Source: Gemmatimonadota bacterium (GTDB lineage Bacteria > Gemmatimonadota > Gemmatimonadetes > Longimicrobiales > Gaopeijiaceae). Taken from it: 64,000 nucleotides of DNA. The first letter of the stretch is position 1. Each line of letters starts with the position of its first letter. A program made the translations under genes and the position numbers. Shown here piece by piece: positions 33,862 to 44,500 of this stretch. The notes beneath the pieces were generated by a model. The model did no database searches and was not told the DNA's origin. It saw only the letters and a list, made by a program, of their open reading frames with translations. Location: NCBI GenBank assembly GCA_022825135.1, contig JAJDYN010000025.1, positions 62,001 to 126,000 on the forward strand. Direction: 5' to 3'.

Positions 33862-36726
33862 ATGCAATCACCCTGGCGAACCACGCTGCTGGCCGCGGGT
33901 GTGCTGGCTCTCTTCCTCACGCCTTCGCTGGAGGCGCAGGAAAACGGCCGCATCACCGGAGTCGTGACCGAATCGGGTTCGGGCGGGCCGGTTTCCGAGG
34001 CTCAAGTCTATCTGCCCGACCAGGCACTCGGCGGACTCTCCCGCGCCAACGGGCGCTACCTCATCATCAACGTGCCGCCGGGCACCTACACGGTGCGCGC
34101 GGAGCGCATCGGCCTCGGCTCCGCGGAGCAGGAGGTAACGGTCGGCGCAGGTGAGACCGTCACAGCCGATTTCGTGCTGGAGGAGCTCGCGCTCGGTCTC
34201 GACGAGATCGTGGTCACCGGCACCGCCGGGGCGGCGCGCCGCCGCGAGATCGGCAACTCGATCGCCCAGATCAACGTCACCGAGCTGCCCGACAAGCCGG
34301 TGCAGATGGTGGATCTGCTCCAGGGTGCCGCTCCGGGCCTCGACCTGAGCGCCACCGGCGGAGAGCTGGGGGTCGCTCCGGCCATCCGCCTGCGCGGCAA
34401 CTCCAGTGTCTCGATGAGCAACAACCCCATCATCTACATCGACGGAGTGCGCATGCGCAGCGAGCCGCTGGCGCACGTGGCGGCCCCGGACAACCGCGGC
34501 ATCCGCGGGTCAAACACCTCCAAGACGCCGCTCAACTCCATCAACCCCAACGACATCGAGCGCATCGAGATCATCAAGGGCTCTGCCGCGACCACGCTCT
34601 ACGGCACGGAAGCCTCGGCGGGCGTGATCCAGATCTTCACCAAGCGCGGGTCCGTCGGGGCGCCGCAGTGGACGCTCGAGAGCCAGCAGGGCGCGGTGTG
34701 GAGCCGCAAGTTCGGGAACTACCCGGACTCGCCCTTCCCCTACCTGCGCATGGAGCCCTTCATCAAGACGGGCCACAACCAGTACTACATCGCCTCGGTG
34801 CGCGGTGGGCTGGAGAACCTGCAGTACTTCGTCTCCGGCGCCTTCTCGGATCAGGAGGGCTACCTGCCCAACGAGTACAGCGACGAGTGGGTCACGCGCG
34901 GCAACTTCACCTTCACGCCGCTCCCCAACTTCCAGATCCAGTGGAACACCTCGTACTCGAGCGAGTCCGCGCAGCAGCTCTCCCAGAGCAACGCGCAGGG
35001 GCTGGGCCACAACGTGTACCGCGGCAAGGCGAACTACTTCACCGACGATTCGCCGGACGTGATCGCGGCGAGCGTGCTGGCCTTCGACATCCGTCACACC
35101 ATCGACCGCTTCACCACCGGCGGCACCTTCACCTACACGCCTCTCGCCGACCTGACCAACCGCCTGACCATCGGCTATGACTGGCTGCAGCAGGACTCGC
35201 GCAACCTGCGCCCGTTCGGCTTCCGCTTCCGTCCCCGGGGCGCACTGCTCAACCACCACTGGCAGAACCGCCTCATCACCTTCGACTACGTTGGCACCTA
35301 CAGCTTCGACCTGATGGACGGGCTGCGCTCCAACTTCTCCTGGGGCGGCCAGGCGGTCGGCGACGACGAACACACCGTCGAGGCCTGGGGCGAAGGATTC
35401 CCGGGCGCCGAGGAGCCCACGGTCAACTCGGCCGCGGCGACGCAGGGGTTCGAGGAGCGCCAGAAGGTCTGGAACGCGGGCTTCTTCTTCCAGAACGTCT
35501 TCGACATCAACAACAAGTACTTCATCACCGGCGGCGTGCGCGTCGACGGGAACAGCGCCTTCGGCGAGGGCTTCGGGCTTCAGGTCTATCCCAAGATCAG
35601 CGGTTCCTGGGTGCTCTCCGACGAGGACTTCTGGGATCCCGGGATGGGCTCGCTGAAGCTGCGCGCGGCCTGGGGGAGGTCGGGACGCGCGCCGGGCGCG
35701 TTCGACGCGGTGCGCACCTGGGAGGCCGCGGGCCTGAACGACCTGCCCGCCTTCCTTCCCCAGAACCTGGGGAACCCGGATCTCGGACCCGAGGTCACGA
35801 CGGAAACCGAGTTGGGCTTCGATGCCTCCTTCATCGACGACCGAGTGGCGATCGACTTCACCTTCTATCACCAGCTCACCACCGACGCGCTCTTCGCGGT
35901 GCTGCAGATTCCGTCCAACGGCTTCCAGACCAGCCAGTTGGAGAACATCGGCGAGCTGAAGAACGAGGGCTTCGAGGTGTCGATCAACACGACGCCCTAC
36001 CGGAGCGCCAACTACGAGTGGAACCTCGGGCTCAACGTCTCCACCAACAAGTCCGAAGTGCTCGACCTGGGCGGCGCGCAGCCCTTCCAGGCCAGCCAGG
36101 GAACCTGGATCGTCGAGGGCGAGCCGGTTCCGGTGGTCCGCGACGACTACGTCTCCAATCCCGACGAGATCGCGGATCCGATCCGCGAGCGGAACCACAT
36201 CTACGGCCCCAACTTCCCGACCCACAACATCGGCCCCAGCACGAGCCTGCGTCTCCCGGGCGGGATCTATATCTCGGCGGCCGGCGAGTTCAAGGGCGGC
36301 CATTTCCTCCGCGACTCCAACGTGCACCCGGGTGGCATCAGCCGCGGCGGCAAGATGCCCCTCTGCTGGCCCTATTACGAGGACAAGGCCAACAACACCA
36401 ACATCACGCTCCTGGACAGCACCCCTGCTCTCTGGCGGGCCCGGTGCACCCCCAGCCTGATCGACTCCGGATACCTCACCTGGGACGCGGACTTCTTCCG
36501 TCTGCGCAGCCTGAGCGCCCAGGTGCCGGTGGACTTCGCGTTCCCGGACCGCATCAGCAGCGCGCTGCTCACGCTCGCGCTCAACAACTCCTATACCTGG
36601 AAGAGGATGCCCTATCTCGATCCGGAGATGCGCGGCAACCAGGGAGGACAGGATCTCGCGCAGGCCATCGCGGCCCGCAACCCGACTCCCATCAGCTTCC
36701 GGGCCTCGCTCCGGATCCAGTTCTAG
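33862..36726 (+). CDS. SusC/RagA-type TonB-dependent outer-membrane receptor (locus 2)
   Basis: The 954-residue product starts at the ATG at 33862 behind AGGAGGA; longer in-frame starts lack a site and spoil the signal peptide. Order: signal peptide ending SLEAQ, carboxypeptidase-regulatory-like domain (GRITGVVTESGSGGPVSEAQ, GRYLIINVPPGTYTVRAERI), LDEIVVTGTAGAARRREIGNS (TonB-box-like region), plug (MVDLLQGAAPGLDLSATGG, IRLRGNSSVSMSNNPIIYIDG, RIEIIKGSAATTLYGTEASAGV), then the barrel ending in RASLRIQF. The same LDEIVVTG...RRR.IGNS block occurs in locus 1, so both receptors are of one family with probably different cargo. The SusD partner starts 13 bases after the stop. Confidence 0.92.
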   Translation: MQSPWRTTLLAAGVLALFLTPSLEAQENGRITGVVTESGSGGPVSEAQVYLPDQALGGLSRANGRYLIINVPPGTYTVRAERIGLGSAEQEVTVGAGETVTADFVLEELALGLDEIVVTGTAGAARRREIGNSIAQINVTELPDKPVQMVDLLQGAAPGLDLSATGGELGVAPAIRLRGNSSVSMSNNPIIYIDGVRMRSEPLAHVAAPDNRGIRGSNTSKTPLNSINPNDIERIEIIKGSAATTLYGTEASAGVIQIFTKRGSVGAPQWTLESQQGAVWSRKFGNYPDSPFPYLRMEPFIKTGHNQYYIASVRGGLENLQYFVSGAFSDQEGYLPNEYSDEWVTRGNFTFTPLPNFQIQWNTSYSSESAQQLSQSNAQGLGHNVYRGKANYFTDDSPDVIAASVLAFDIRHTIDRFTTGGTFTYTPLADLTNRLTIGYDWLQQDSRNLRPFGFRFRPRGALLNHHWQNRLITFDYVGTYSFDLMDGLRSNFSWGGQAVGDDEHTVEAWGEGFPGAEEPTVNSAAATQGFEERQKVWNAGFFFQNVFDINNKYFITGGVRVDGNSAFGEGFGLQVYPKISGSWVLSDEDFWDPGMGSLKLRAAWGRSGRAPGAFDAVRTWEAAGLNDLPAFLPQNLGNPDLGPEVTTETELGFDASFIDDRVAIDFTFYHQLTTDALFAVLQIPSNGFQTSQLENIGELKNEGFEVSINTTPYRSANYEWNLGLNVSTNKSEVLDLGGAQPFQASQGTWIVEGEPVPVVRDDYVSNPDEIADPIRERNHIYGPNFPTHNIGPSTSLRLPGGIYISAAGEFKGGHFLRDSNVHPGGISRGGKMPLCWPYYEDKANNTNITLLDSTPALWRARCTPSLIDSGYLTWDADFFRLRSLSAQVPVDFAFPDRISSALLTLALNNSYTWKRMPYLDPEMRGNQGGQDLAQAIAARNPTPISFRASLRIQF

Positions 36727-36739
36727 AGGAGGGCGCACG

Positions 36740-38062
36740 ATGACCACGACCAACAGACGATTGACGGCTGTCGCGCTCCTGCTGGCGGCGTTTGCGGGTG
36801 CCTGCGAAGTGACCAACCCCGGCCCGGTGCAGGATAGGTTCCTCGACGACGAAACCTCGCACGCGGCGCTGGTTCGCGGGGCCGAGCGCATGGTGCTGGA
36901 GACCGCGAACTTCGTCTTCTACACGACCTCCATCGTCACGCGGGTGCTCTTCCCCGGGGGAGACACCAACTCGCACAGCCCCCGCATTCAGGGAGGCTCG
37001 CTTCCGCCCGAGGACGTGAACGGGGACTGGAACAACGTGCAGCAGGCGCTCTTCATCGCGAACAGCGCACTGGAGAGGGGGGTGACGGGCGAAAACCTGG
37101 CCCAGGCGCACATCTGGGCCGGCTACACCTACCGCATTCTGGGCGAGAACTGGTGCGAGTGGCTGGAGGGCGCGGGCGCGCCCCAGCCCCCGAGCGCGGC
37201 GCTCGACAACGCCGAGCAACATTTCACGGCGGCGCTGGGCGCGGCCGCCAATTCCACGCAGAGCAACGCGGCCTACGCCGGCCGGGCCCAGGTGCGGGTG
37301 GCCAAGGGTGACTGGGGCGGCGCGCTCAGCGATGCCGCGCAGGTGCCCCCCAACTTCGTCTTCGAGGTCCGCCCGGATCCCGATTTCGAGGCGACGCGCA
37401 GCCGGGTCGGATGGGCAAACGCCGACGAGCCCTACCGGCAGTTCACGCTACTCTTCACCTTCTTCGGCGAACAGGCCCCGCCCAACATCCGCTCGCTGCT
37501 GCCGCTCGAGGCCAGCGATCTCCCGGTGACCATCCCCGGCACCGGCTATTACGCGGAATCCGGGGATCCCCGGGTGGCGTGGCACAGGATCCCCGACCAG
37601 CCCTTCGCCAACGCGTCGCTGCAGGGGTTCGGCCAGGTCCCGTGGAGCAACTTCACCTGGCTGGATCCGGAAACTCCGATCCATCTCGGCACGGGAACCG
37701 AGATGCTTCTGTATCGGGCGGAGGGCATGCTGCGTGACGGCAACTACCCGGGCGCCATGGAACTCATCAACCAGGTGCGCTCGATGTACATCAGCGACAA
37801 CACCGGGGAGCCGCTGGCGCCGTGGGACGCCATGAGTCTGGAAGCGGCGTGGACGGCCCTCAAGACCGAACGCATGATCGAAGGCCTGCTCGAAGGCCGC
37901 CGTCTGGTGGACCTCCGCCGCTGGGCCGCCGACGGTTCGCCGGGCGAGGCTCCGTTCCCTGCGTGGGAGGAGCTGTCCCCGCTGTTCGCGGAAGCGCCGA
38001 CGGCGACCTGCTTCCCCATCGCCGAGAACGAGGTGAACCGGAACCCCAACCTGGGCGGCTGA
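36740..38062 (+). CDS. SusD/RagB-family outer-membrane lipoprotein (locus 2)
   Basis: This is a 440-residue SusC partner. Start ATG lies behind AGAGGAGGG. Signal peptide with lipobox FAGAC followed by EVTNPGPVQDRFLDDE. Family features include NGDWNNVQQALFIANSALERGV, HIWAGYTYRILGENWCEW, a helical TPR-like block (NAAYAGRAQVRVAKGDWGGAL), TEMLLYRAEGMLRDGNYPGAMELINQVRSMY and LKTERMIEGLLEGRRLVDLRRWA near the C-terminus. It is paired with the receptor upstream and ends before a strong hairpin terminator at 38080. The cargo of the pair is unknown. Confidence 0.88.
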   Translation: MTTTNRRLTAVALLLAAFAGACEVTNPGPVQDRFLDDETSHAALVRGAERMVLETANFVFYTTSIVTRVLFPGGDTNSHSPRIQGGSLPPEDVNGDWNNVQQALFIANSALERGVTGENLAQAHIWAGYTYRILGENWCEWLEGAGAPQPPSAALDNAEQHFTAALGAAANSTQSNAAYAGRAQVRVAKGDWGGALSDAAQVPPNFVFEVRPDPDFEATRSRVGWANADEPYRQFTLLFTFFGEQAPPNIRSLLPLEASDLPVTIPGTGYYAESGDPRVAWHRIPDQPFANASLQGFGQVPWSNFTWLDPETPIHLGTGTEMLLYRAEGMLRDGNYPGAMELINQVRSMYISDNTGEPLAPWDAMSLEAAWTALKTERMIEGLLEGRRLVDLRRWAADGSPGEAPFPAWEELSPLFAEAPTATCFPIAENEVNRNPNLGG

Positions 38063-38079
38063 GCGAACGCCGAAGGCGC

Positions 38080-38106
38080 GGCTCCCGGCTGATGGTGCCG
38101 GGAGCC
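38080..38106 (+). terminator. strong hairpin after the second susCD pair
   Basis: GGCTCCCGGC, a 7-base loop, then GCCGGGAGCC gives a perfect 10-bp stem 17 bases after the SusD stop, followed by a T-containing stretch (GGTTATTATG). It is the strongest intrinsic-terminator candidate near this operon and separates it from the DUF1552 gene. Confidence 0.65.
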
Positions 38107-38162
38107 TGCGCTGGTTATTATGCATGGTTGGCATGGACTGACTCCCTCCGGAGGGCTGGACG

Positions 38163-39587
38163 ATGAACTTCATCACGGGCAAGCACATACCGAGGCGGAC
38201 ATTCCTGCGCGGAGCCGCCGGCGTGGCAGTGGGACTGCCGCTTCTGGATGCGATGATCCCGGCCGGCGGCGGCTGGAGGGAGGTGAAGGCGGCCGTCGAC
38301 AAGACGCGCCTCGTCGGCATCGAAATGGTGCACGGGGCGGCGGGCTCCAACGACTGGGGCGCGACCCAGCACCTGTGGTCGCCCGCGCAGATCGGCCGGA
38401 ACTTCGACCTGAGCACCAGCGCCCTGAGTTCGCTCGAACCGTACCGCGACCACCTCACCATCGTGTCCAACACGGACTGCCAGATGGCGGAGGCGTTCCA
38501 GCCCAAGGAGATCGGGGGCGACCACTTCCGCACCAGCGCCGTCTATCTGACGCAGGCGCACCCGAGGCAGACCGAGGGCTCGGACGTGTACATCGGCACG
38601 TCGATGGACCAGTTGTACGCCCAGCGCTTCGGCCAGGACACCCCCATTCCGTCCATGCAGCTCTGCATCGAGAACGTGGACCAGTCGGGCGGCTGCGCGT
38701 ACGGCTACACCTGCGTCTACACCGACTCGATCAGCTGGGCCTCCCCCACCGAGCCGCTGCCCGTCATCCGCGACCCGCGCGTGGCCTTCGACCAACTCTT
38801 CGGAGCGGGCGGCACCCCGGAGGAGCGGGTGGCGCGCAGGCGTGAGAACCGGAGCATCCTGGACTGGGTGGCCACGCGGGCCGCGCGCCTCAAGACGGAA
38901 CTGGGGCTCGAAGACCGGGCGCGCCTCGACCGCTACATGGAGAACATCCGCGAACTCGAGCGGCGCATCGAGATGACCGAGGCGCAGAACCGGAGCGGCG
39001 AGGCGCGCGAGCTGCCCGAGGCCCCGGCCGGGGTGCCGGATTCCTTCCGCGAGCACGTCGAACAGATGTGGGACGTGCAGGCGCTCGCCTTCCAGTCCGA
39101 CATGACGAGGGTCTTCTCCTTCAAGATGGGGCGCGACTCCTCCGCGCGGGTCTTCCCCGAGAGCGGCACCGACAAGCCGTTCCACCCGGCCTCCCACCAC
39201 GGGGGCAACCCGGAGGCGGTGTCGGAGTTCAACCTGATCAACCGCTACCACGTGAGCACGCTCCCCTACTTCCTGGAGAAGCTGAAGGGCATCGAGGAGG
39301 GCGATTCGAACCTGCTCGACAAGAGCATGATCCTCTACGGATCGGCGATGGGCGACCCCAACCTGCACAACCACAAGCGGGTGCCCTTCATCGTGCTGGG
39401 CGGAGCCAACGGACGGCTGGAGGGCGGCCTGCACCTGAAGGCGCCGGACGGCACCCCGCTGGCCAACGCGATGCTCACGCTGCTGCACGCTCTGGGGCTC
39501 GAAGACATGGACGGCTTCGGCAACAGCACCGGCGAGTTCGCCCTGTCGATGCCGACCACGGTGGCGGAGCAGGCCAGCAGCAGCTGA
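38163..39587 (+). CDS. DUF1552 domain protein with Tat signal
   Basis: This is a 474-residue exported protein. The N-terminus has the twin-arginine motif PRRTFLRGAAGVAVGLPLLDA. The rest matches DUF1552, with blocks such as LSSLEPYRDHLTIVSNTDCQ, MDQLYAQRFGQDTPIPSMQL, LDWVATRAARLKTELGLEDRARLDRYMENIRELERRI, VQALAFQSDMTRVFSFKMGRD and MILYGSAMGDPNLHNHKRVP. The last block recalls the C-terminal core of the DUF1501/sulfatase-like alkaline-phosphatase superfamily. The function is unknown. These genes usually sit next to DUF1592-type cytochrome-like genes, and one is found here at 45157, separated by the ankyrin and amidohydrolase genes. Start supported by GGAGG. Confidence 0.9.
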   Translation: MNFITGKHIPRRTFLRGAAGVAVGLPLLDAMIPAGGGWREVKAAVDKTRLVGIEMVHGAAGSNDWGATQHLWSPAQIGRNFDLSTSALSSLEPYRDHLTIVSNTDCQMAEAFQPKEIGGDHFRTSAVYLTQAHPRQTEGSDVYIGTSMDQLYAQRFGQDTPIPSMQLCIENVDQSGGCAYGYTCVYTDSISWASPTEPLPVIRDPRVAFDQLFGAGGTPEERVARRRENRSILDWVATRAARLKTELGLEDRARLDRYMENIRELERRIEMTEAQNRSGEARELPEAPAGVPDSFREHVEQMWDVQALAFQSDMTRVFSFKMGRDSSARVFPESGTDKPFHPASHHGGNPEAVSEFNLINRYHVSTLPYFLEKLKGIEEGDSNLLDKSMILYGSAMGDPNLHNHKRVPFIVLGGANGRLEGGLHLKAPDGTPLANAMLTLLHALGLEDMDGFGNSTGEFALSMPTTVAEQASSS

Positions 39588-39645
39588 CGAACGGATCGGC
39601 CCCTCGCCACAAGGGGGGCCGTCCACGAAAACCGCCGGAGGCGAG

Positions 39646-41487
39646 ATGAAGGACGTAAGAGGAAGCGTGCGCCCCCGCCTGGACGTGGTCGCCGTGTTGC
39701 TGGCGCTGTTGGTCGCGACCGCCGCCACTCCCCCGGACTCCCCGGTTGCCGACGCGGCCATGCGCGGTGATCTGGACCAGGTAAGGGAGTTGCTGAGAAG
39801 CGGCGCGGACGTGAACGCGCCCCAGAGCGACGGCGTCACCGCCCTGCACTGGGCCGCCGACAACGGCGATGCCGCGGTGGCCGGCGTGCTGATCTACGCG
39901 GGCGCCAACCTGGCGCCGCTGACCCGCAACGACGCCTACACCCCGATGCACATGGCGGCGCGGGGCGGGCACGCCGAGGTGATCGCGTTGCTGCTGGAAG
40001 CCGGCGCCGATCCGGCGGTGGCGACCTCGCGCACGGGTGTGACCCCGATGCACCTCGCGGCCAAGGCCGGCAGCGGAGAGGCGATCCGGGCGCTGGCCGC
40101 CGGGGGAGCGGAGGTGGACGCCCGCGACCATCAGTGGGGGCAGACGCCGCTGATCTTCGCGGCCGGCTTCAACCGGCTGGTGGCGGTCAACACCCTGATC
40201 GAGCTGGGCGCGGACGTCTCGCTGACCGAGAACGTGCTGCACATGCCTACCCGCTACGCCGTGGACCGGGCGGCCAGGGCGGCGCGCAACGAGGTGCTGG
40301 AATCCTTCCGGGCGCAGTCCGACAACCCGGAACTCTGGGCCCCCACGCCGCAACAGGTGCAGGCTGCCTCGGAGGCCGCGTGGCGTGTGCAGGCGCTCCC
40401 GGTGGAAGAGATCGTGGGGAAGGCCACCGATCAGCAGATGACCGAGAACCAGCTCGCGCTGCTCCAGACCAACGCGCTCTCGTATCACGAGATGGTGGGC
40501 AACCAGGGCGGGCTGACCGCGCTGCTGCACGCCAGCCGCGACGGCTACCGCGACGTGGTGCGCGCCCTGCTCGACGCGGGCGCGGACGTCAACCAGGTGA
40601 GCGCGGGCGAAAGAAACAGCCCGCTCCTGATCGCGGCCATCAACGGGCACTTCGACCTGATGCTCGAGCTGCTTGAGCGCGGCGCCGACGCCAGGCTGGC
40701 CGACCTCTCCGGGGCGACCCCGCTTTTCGCCGTCATCAACACCCAGTACGCGCCCAAGACGCGGTATCCCCAGCAGCAGGCCTTCAAGCAGCAGGAGGCC
40801 ACCCACCTGGAAGTGATGGAGGCCCTGCTCGAGGCGGGCGCCGATCCCAACGTGCAGCTGGACCGCCACCTCTGGTACCTGGAGTACAACTTCGCCCAGT
40901 TGAGCGTGAACATGTGGGGCGCGACCCCCTTCTGGCGGGCCGCCCACGGCACCGACGAGAAGGCGATGCGGCTCCTGCTCCAGCACGGCGCCGATCCCAC
41001 CATCCCCACACGCAGGCCCCCCTCGCGCAGGCGCGGGGGCTACGGCGGCGGGGGCGGCGACCGGGTCGACCCGTCAGGCCTGCCCCCGGTGCCCACCGGC
41101 GGCCCGGGCGTGTTCCCCATCCACGCCGCCTCCGGGGTGGGATACAGCGGCGGCGACGGGGCCGGGCGCGCGGGCGTGTCGCACATCCACGTCCCCAACG
41201 GCTGGATGCCCTCGGTGAAGCTGCTGGTCGAGGAACTCGGTGCCGACGTGAACGCCCGCGACCACAACGGCTACACCCCGCTGCACTTCGCGGCCGCGCG
41301 CGGCGACAACGAGCTGATCCTCTACCTGGTGGAGAAGGGCGCCGACGTGATGGTGGTGAGCCGGCGCGGCCAGACCGTGGTCGACATGGCCAACGGCCCG
41401 GTGCAGCGCATCCAGCCCTTCCCGGAGACCATCGCGCTGCTCGAGGGCATGGGCGCCATCAACAACCACAACTGCGTGTCCTGCTGA
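39646..41487 (+). CDS. secreted ankyrin-repeat protein
   Basis: This is a 613-residue protein with a hydrophobic N-terminal export segment (LDVVAVLLALLVATAAT) and about ten ankyrin repeats, for example DGVTALHWAADNGDAAVAGVLIYAGA, YTPMHMAARGGHAEVIALLLEAGAD and NGYTPLHFAAARGDNELILYLVEKGAD. The array is split by a linker around residues 210-280 and a glycine-rich insert near 465 (RRRGGYGGGGGD). It ends NNHNCVSC, a C-terminal CxxC that could bind a metal or heme or form a disulfide. Ankyrin arrays bind protein partners. The gene lies 58 bases after DUF1552 on the same strand and is probably co-transcribed, so the partner may be the DUF1552/DUF1592 complex. Start supported by CGGAGGCGAG. Confidence 0.9.
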   Translation: MKDVRGSVRPRLDVVAVLLALLVATAATPPDSPVADAAMRGDLDQVRELLRSGADVNAPQSDGVTALHWAADNGDAAVAGVLIYAGANLAPLTRNDAYTPMHMAARGGHAEVIALLLEAGADPAVATSRTGVTPMHLAAKAGSGEAIRALAAGGAEVDARDHQWGQTPLIFAAGFNRLVAVNTLIELGADVSLTENVLHMPTRYAVDRAARAARNEVLESFRAQSDNPELWAPTPQQVQAASEAAWRVQALPVEEIVGKATDQQMTENQLALLQTNALSYHEMVGNQGGLTALLHASRDGYRDVVRALLDAGADVNQVSAGERNSPLLIAAINGHFDLMLELLERGADARLADLSGATPLFAVINTQYAPKTRYPQQQAFKQQEATHLEVMEALLEAGADPNVQLDRHLWYLEYNFAQLSVNMWGATPFWRAAHGTDEKAMRLLLQHGADPTIPTRRPPSRRRGGYGGGGGDRVDPSGLPPVPTGGPGVFPIHAASGVGYSGGDGAGRAGVSHIHVPNGWMPSVKLLVEELGADVNARDHNGYTPLHFAAARGDNELILYLVEKGADVMVVSRRGQTVVDMANGPVQRIQPFPETIALLEGMGAINNHNCVSC

Positions 41488-41548
41488 CCGGATCGGGGCT
41501 GCGGCTCGCCCGCTCGCCCCGCCTTCCGTTCACTCCTCTTCGCCGCCG

Positions 41549-44500
41549 TCACCCTCCTCTTCCGAGCCACGCGTCCACGGGCAGGTCGCCGGTGGTCTGG
41601 GCGTCCTCGTCCACCCAGTAGTACGGGCCGAAGGGAAGCGTCTCGGGCCACACCTCGTCGAGGGTGTCGGCTTCGTAGAGCACCCCGTGCTGCATCACGT
41701 ACTCGATGTCCATGGTGTTGCGGATGTCGTCGAGGGGGCTCGAGCGCAGCACCAGCAGGTCCGCGAGCTTGCCGGCCTCGAGTGAGCCGATGTCCTGTTC
41801 GGCGCCCAGGAAGTAAGCCCCGCCCCAGGACGCCATGCGCAGCGCTCCGAGGGGACCCAGACCGGCGGCCGCCATCCAGATCTCCCAGTGCATGCTGGTG
41901 CCGTGGTGCTCGCCGTGTCCGCCGAGCGCGCCGTCTCCGCCCGCCGCCACGATGTCGGCCAGCCCCTGCGCGATGAGCGGGAAGCTGTAGTCGGTTTCCG
42001 GTCTGAGCATCCGCCTGCGCAGGAAGGCGGTCATGCGCCAGGGCATCCAGCGGCGCTGCTTCTCCTGCAGCCAGACATCCGATTCCGCGTACCAGTATTC
42101 GATGTTCGCCGCGGTAGGGCTGTCGAACATGAAGGGGTTGGAGTAGACGGCTCCCGCCTGCGCGAAGAACTGCACGGCATCCGAATACAGGGGGACCACG
42201 CTGATGGGATGCTCCCAGCCGGTGTAGCCGTCCATCGCCTGGCCCAGGTTGTACTCGAGCTCATAGCCTTCGGCGGTGAGGTTCAGGTTCCTGGCGCGCG
42301 CCACTTCGGCGATCCACTGGCGCCGGTCGCGACGCGGATGCGAGTGCTGCTTGAGCGAGACCGCGCCCCACGACTGGAGGCGGTCGATCGCATCTTCGGT
42401 GGCCGCGTAGTCGCTGAGCTCCTCGTAGGGAAGGGGATCGCCCGTTGCGAAGCTGCGCGGGCCGATCATGCGCCCGGCGCGGATGAGTTCTGCGGTGGGA
42501 AAGGTGTTCTGGTGCCAGAGCGAGTTGTCGAGTCGCGTGGTGACGCCGTAGGCGAGATAGATGCCGGCCTCGTAGTCGCGCAGGGGCCGATGGCCGCGGT
42601 GCTCGCGGTTGCTGTGGGAATGCATGTCGACGAATCCGGGGACGATGGTGCGTCCCGAGGCGTCGATGACGCGATCGGCGCCGGCCGTGTCGCACTCCCC
42701 GACGCACACGATGCGGCGCCCGTCCACCACCACCGTGCCGCGTTCCAGCACCTCGTCCTGGCTTGCGCCCGCCAGGGTCACCAGCCGCGCGTTGGTGAAC
42801 GCGACCCGCCCGGCCACCTGGCGCCGCTGCACCTCCAGGCGGATGTCGAAGGTGTCGGCGCGCCGGGCGTCGACGTCGTAGCGGTAGTAGCGCGCGGCGC
42901 TCCCGAACTCGACCGTGGAAGCATCGCGCCAGCGCGGAAACAGGCCGCCGGTGCGGCTCAGGCGCTCGATCGGCAGCGAGCTGTCGCGGCGGTTGAGCGC
43001 CACCGGGCCGCCGGCACCTTCCGCAGGCGCGAGCGGGGTCACCCAGATGTCGTTGGCCTCCTGGAAGGCCAGCCAGCGGCCGTCCGGCGAGGGCGCGACC
43101 TCCTCGGCGGACTCGAGGATCATGTGCACCCTGCGGTCCGCGCCGTCCCTGGCGATCGAGGCGACCTCGACCCCGGCGTTCGTGATCTCCGGGTAGAAGA
43201 TGCGTCCGTCCGGGCCCCACGACGGGGCCACGATCGCCGTCCGCTGCACGCGCTCGGGACCGCTGCCGGTGGGAAGCGCCACCCGCACCACGTGCGTCCC
43301 CTCCCCCCCGTCGGCCGGGAAGCGCTGCAGGTCCCACCACGGGTTGTGCGTCACGGTGCGTCCGCGCAGGGTGGCCCCCGACCCGCGGGCGACCGCGATC
43401 TCGCTCCCGTCCGGGCTCCACGCCGGATGCACGTATTCGCCACGCCCCGCGCTCACCTGGACAGGTGTGCCGCCGCCCGCGCGCACCTTCCAGAGGTGGC
43501 CGCCCCCGGTGTCGTCGAGGGTCGTGAAGGCGATCCACTCTCCGTCCGGCGACCAGGCCGGCCCGAACTCCTGCACGGGCGCGAAGTCCTCCGGCGTGGC
43601 GCGGCGCGGGGTGCCCGAAGGCAGGTCGGCCACCCAGACCCGCCCGATGGCCTGGAAAGCTACGGTGGACCCGTCCGGCGAAGCGGTGTGCCAGCGCAGG
43701 AACTCGGCCTCGAAGGGTCCGTCCTCGATGCGGAACCGGAGCCTGGCGCGCTCGGAGATGGTGCGCTGGACCCGCGCCTCGAAGGGAACCTGCCGCGCCT
43801 CGCCGGACGCCACGTCCACCAGGCCGATGGCCCCGCCCCCGGAGATCACGATGGTGCTGCCGTCCGCGGACCAGGCATATCCGGGCAGGACGCGCAGGCT
43901 CTTGTCGCCGCTCTCCATCGCGATGTTGATCGGGTCGACCAGCTTGCGCTCCGCCCCGGTCTCGAGGTCGAACAGCCACAGCGCGGTGCGCGGGCCGAAG
44001 CGGTGGCCCTTGAAGGACACGGTCGCCGCCGGCAGGTGGCGGGCGAAGGCGAGCCGGCGCCCGTCCGGAGAGGCCTCCGGGGCGAATGCCCCACCGCTCG
44101 AGCGCCGTCCGGACGCAGTGCCGAAGGAGGTCCCGCTGGTGATGTCGATGATGTGCCCGCTGCGGATGTCCATCCGGCGGATCTGGTAGGCGCCGTCGAG
44201 CGCGTCCCGGTCGCGGCCCCCTTCGACGTCGTGGTAGTAGACGTAGCGCCCGTCCGGCGACACCGACGGCCAATGCGCCCCGCCGTCGTCCACCAGCCGC
44301 ACTCCCGCGCCCCCGTCCCGGTGGTGCATCCAGATGCCCAGGCCGTTCTCGCCCACCCCGCCCCGCCCGATCGGGTCGCGCCGCACCACGATGAACTCGC
44401 CGTCCGGCGTCCACGCCGGTGTGACCGCGCGCGAGTTCAGGTCGTGGAAGACCGCCCGCGCGTTCCCTCCGTCCGCGTCCATGACCCACAGGTTGTCCTG

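Noticed and set aside
34510..36891. 793-codon minus-strand open frame opposite the second SusC gene
   Set aside because: Antisense shadow of a well-supported TonB-dependent receptor; no motif in its product.
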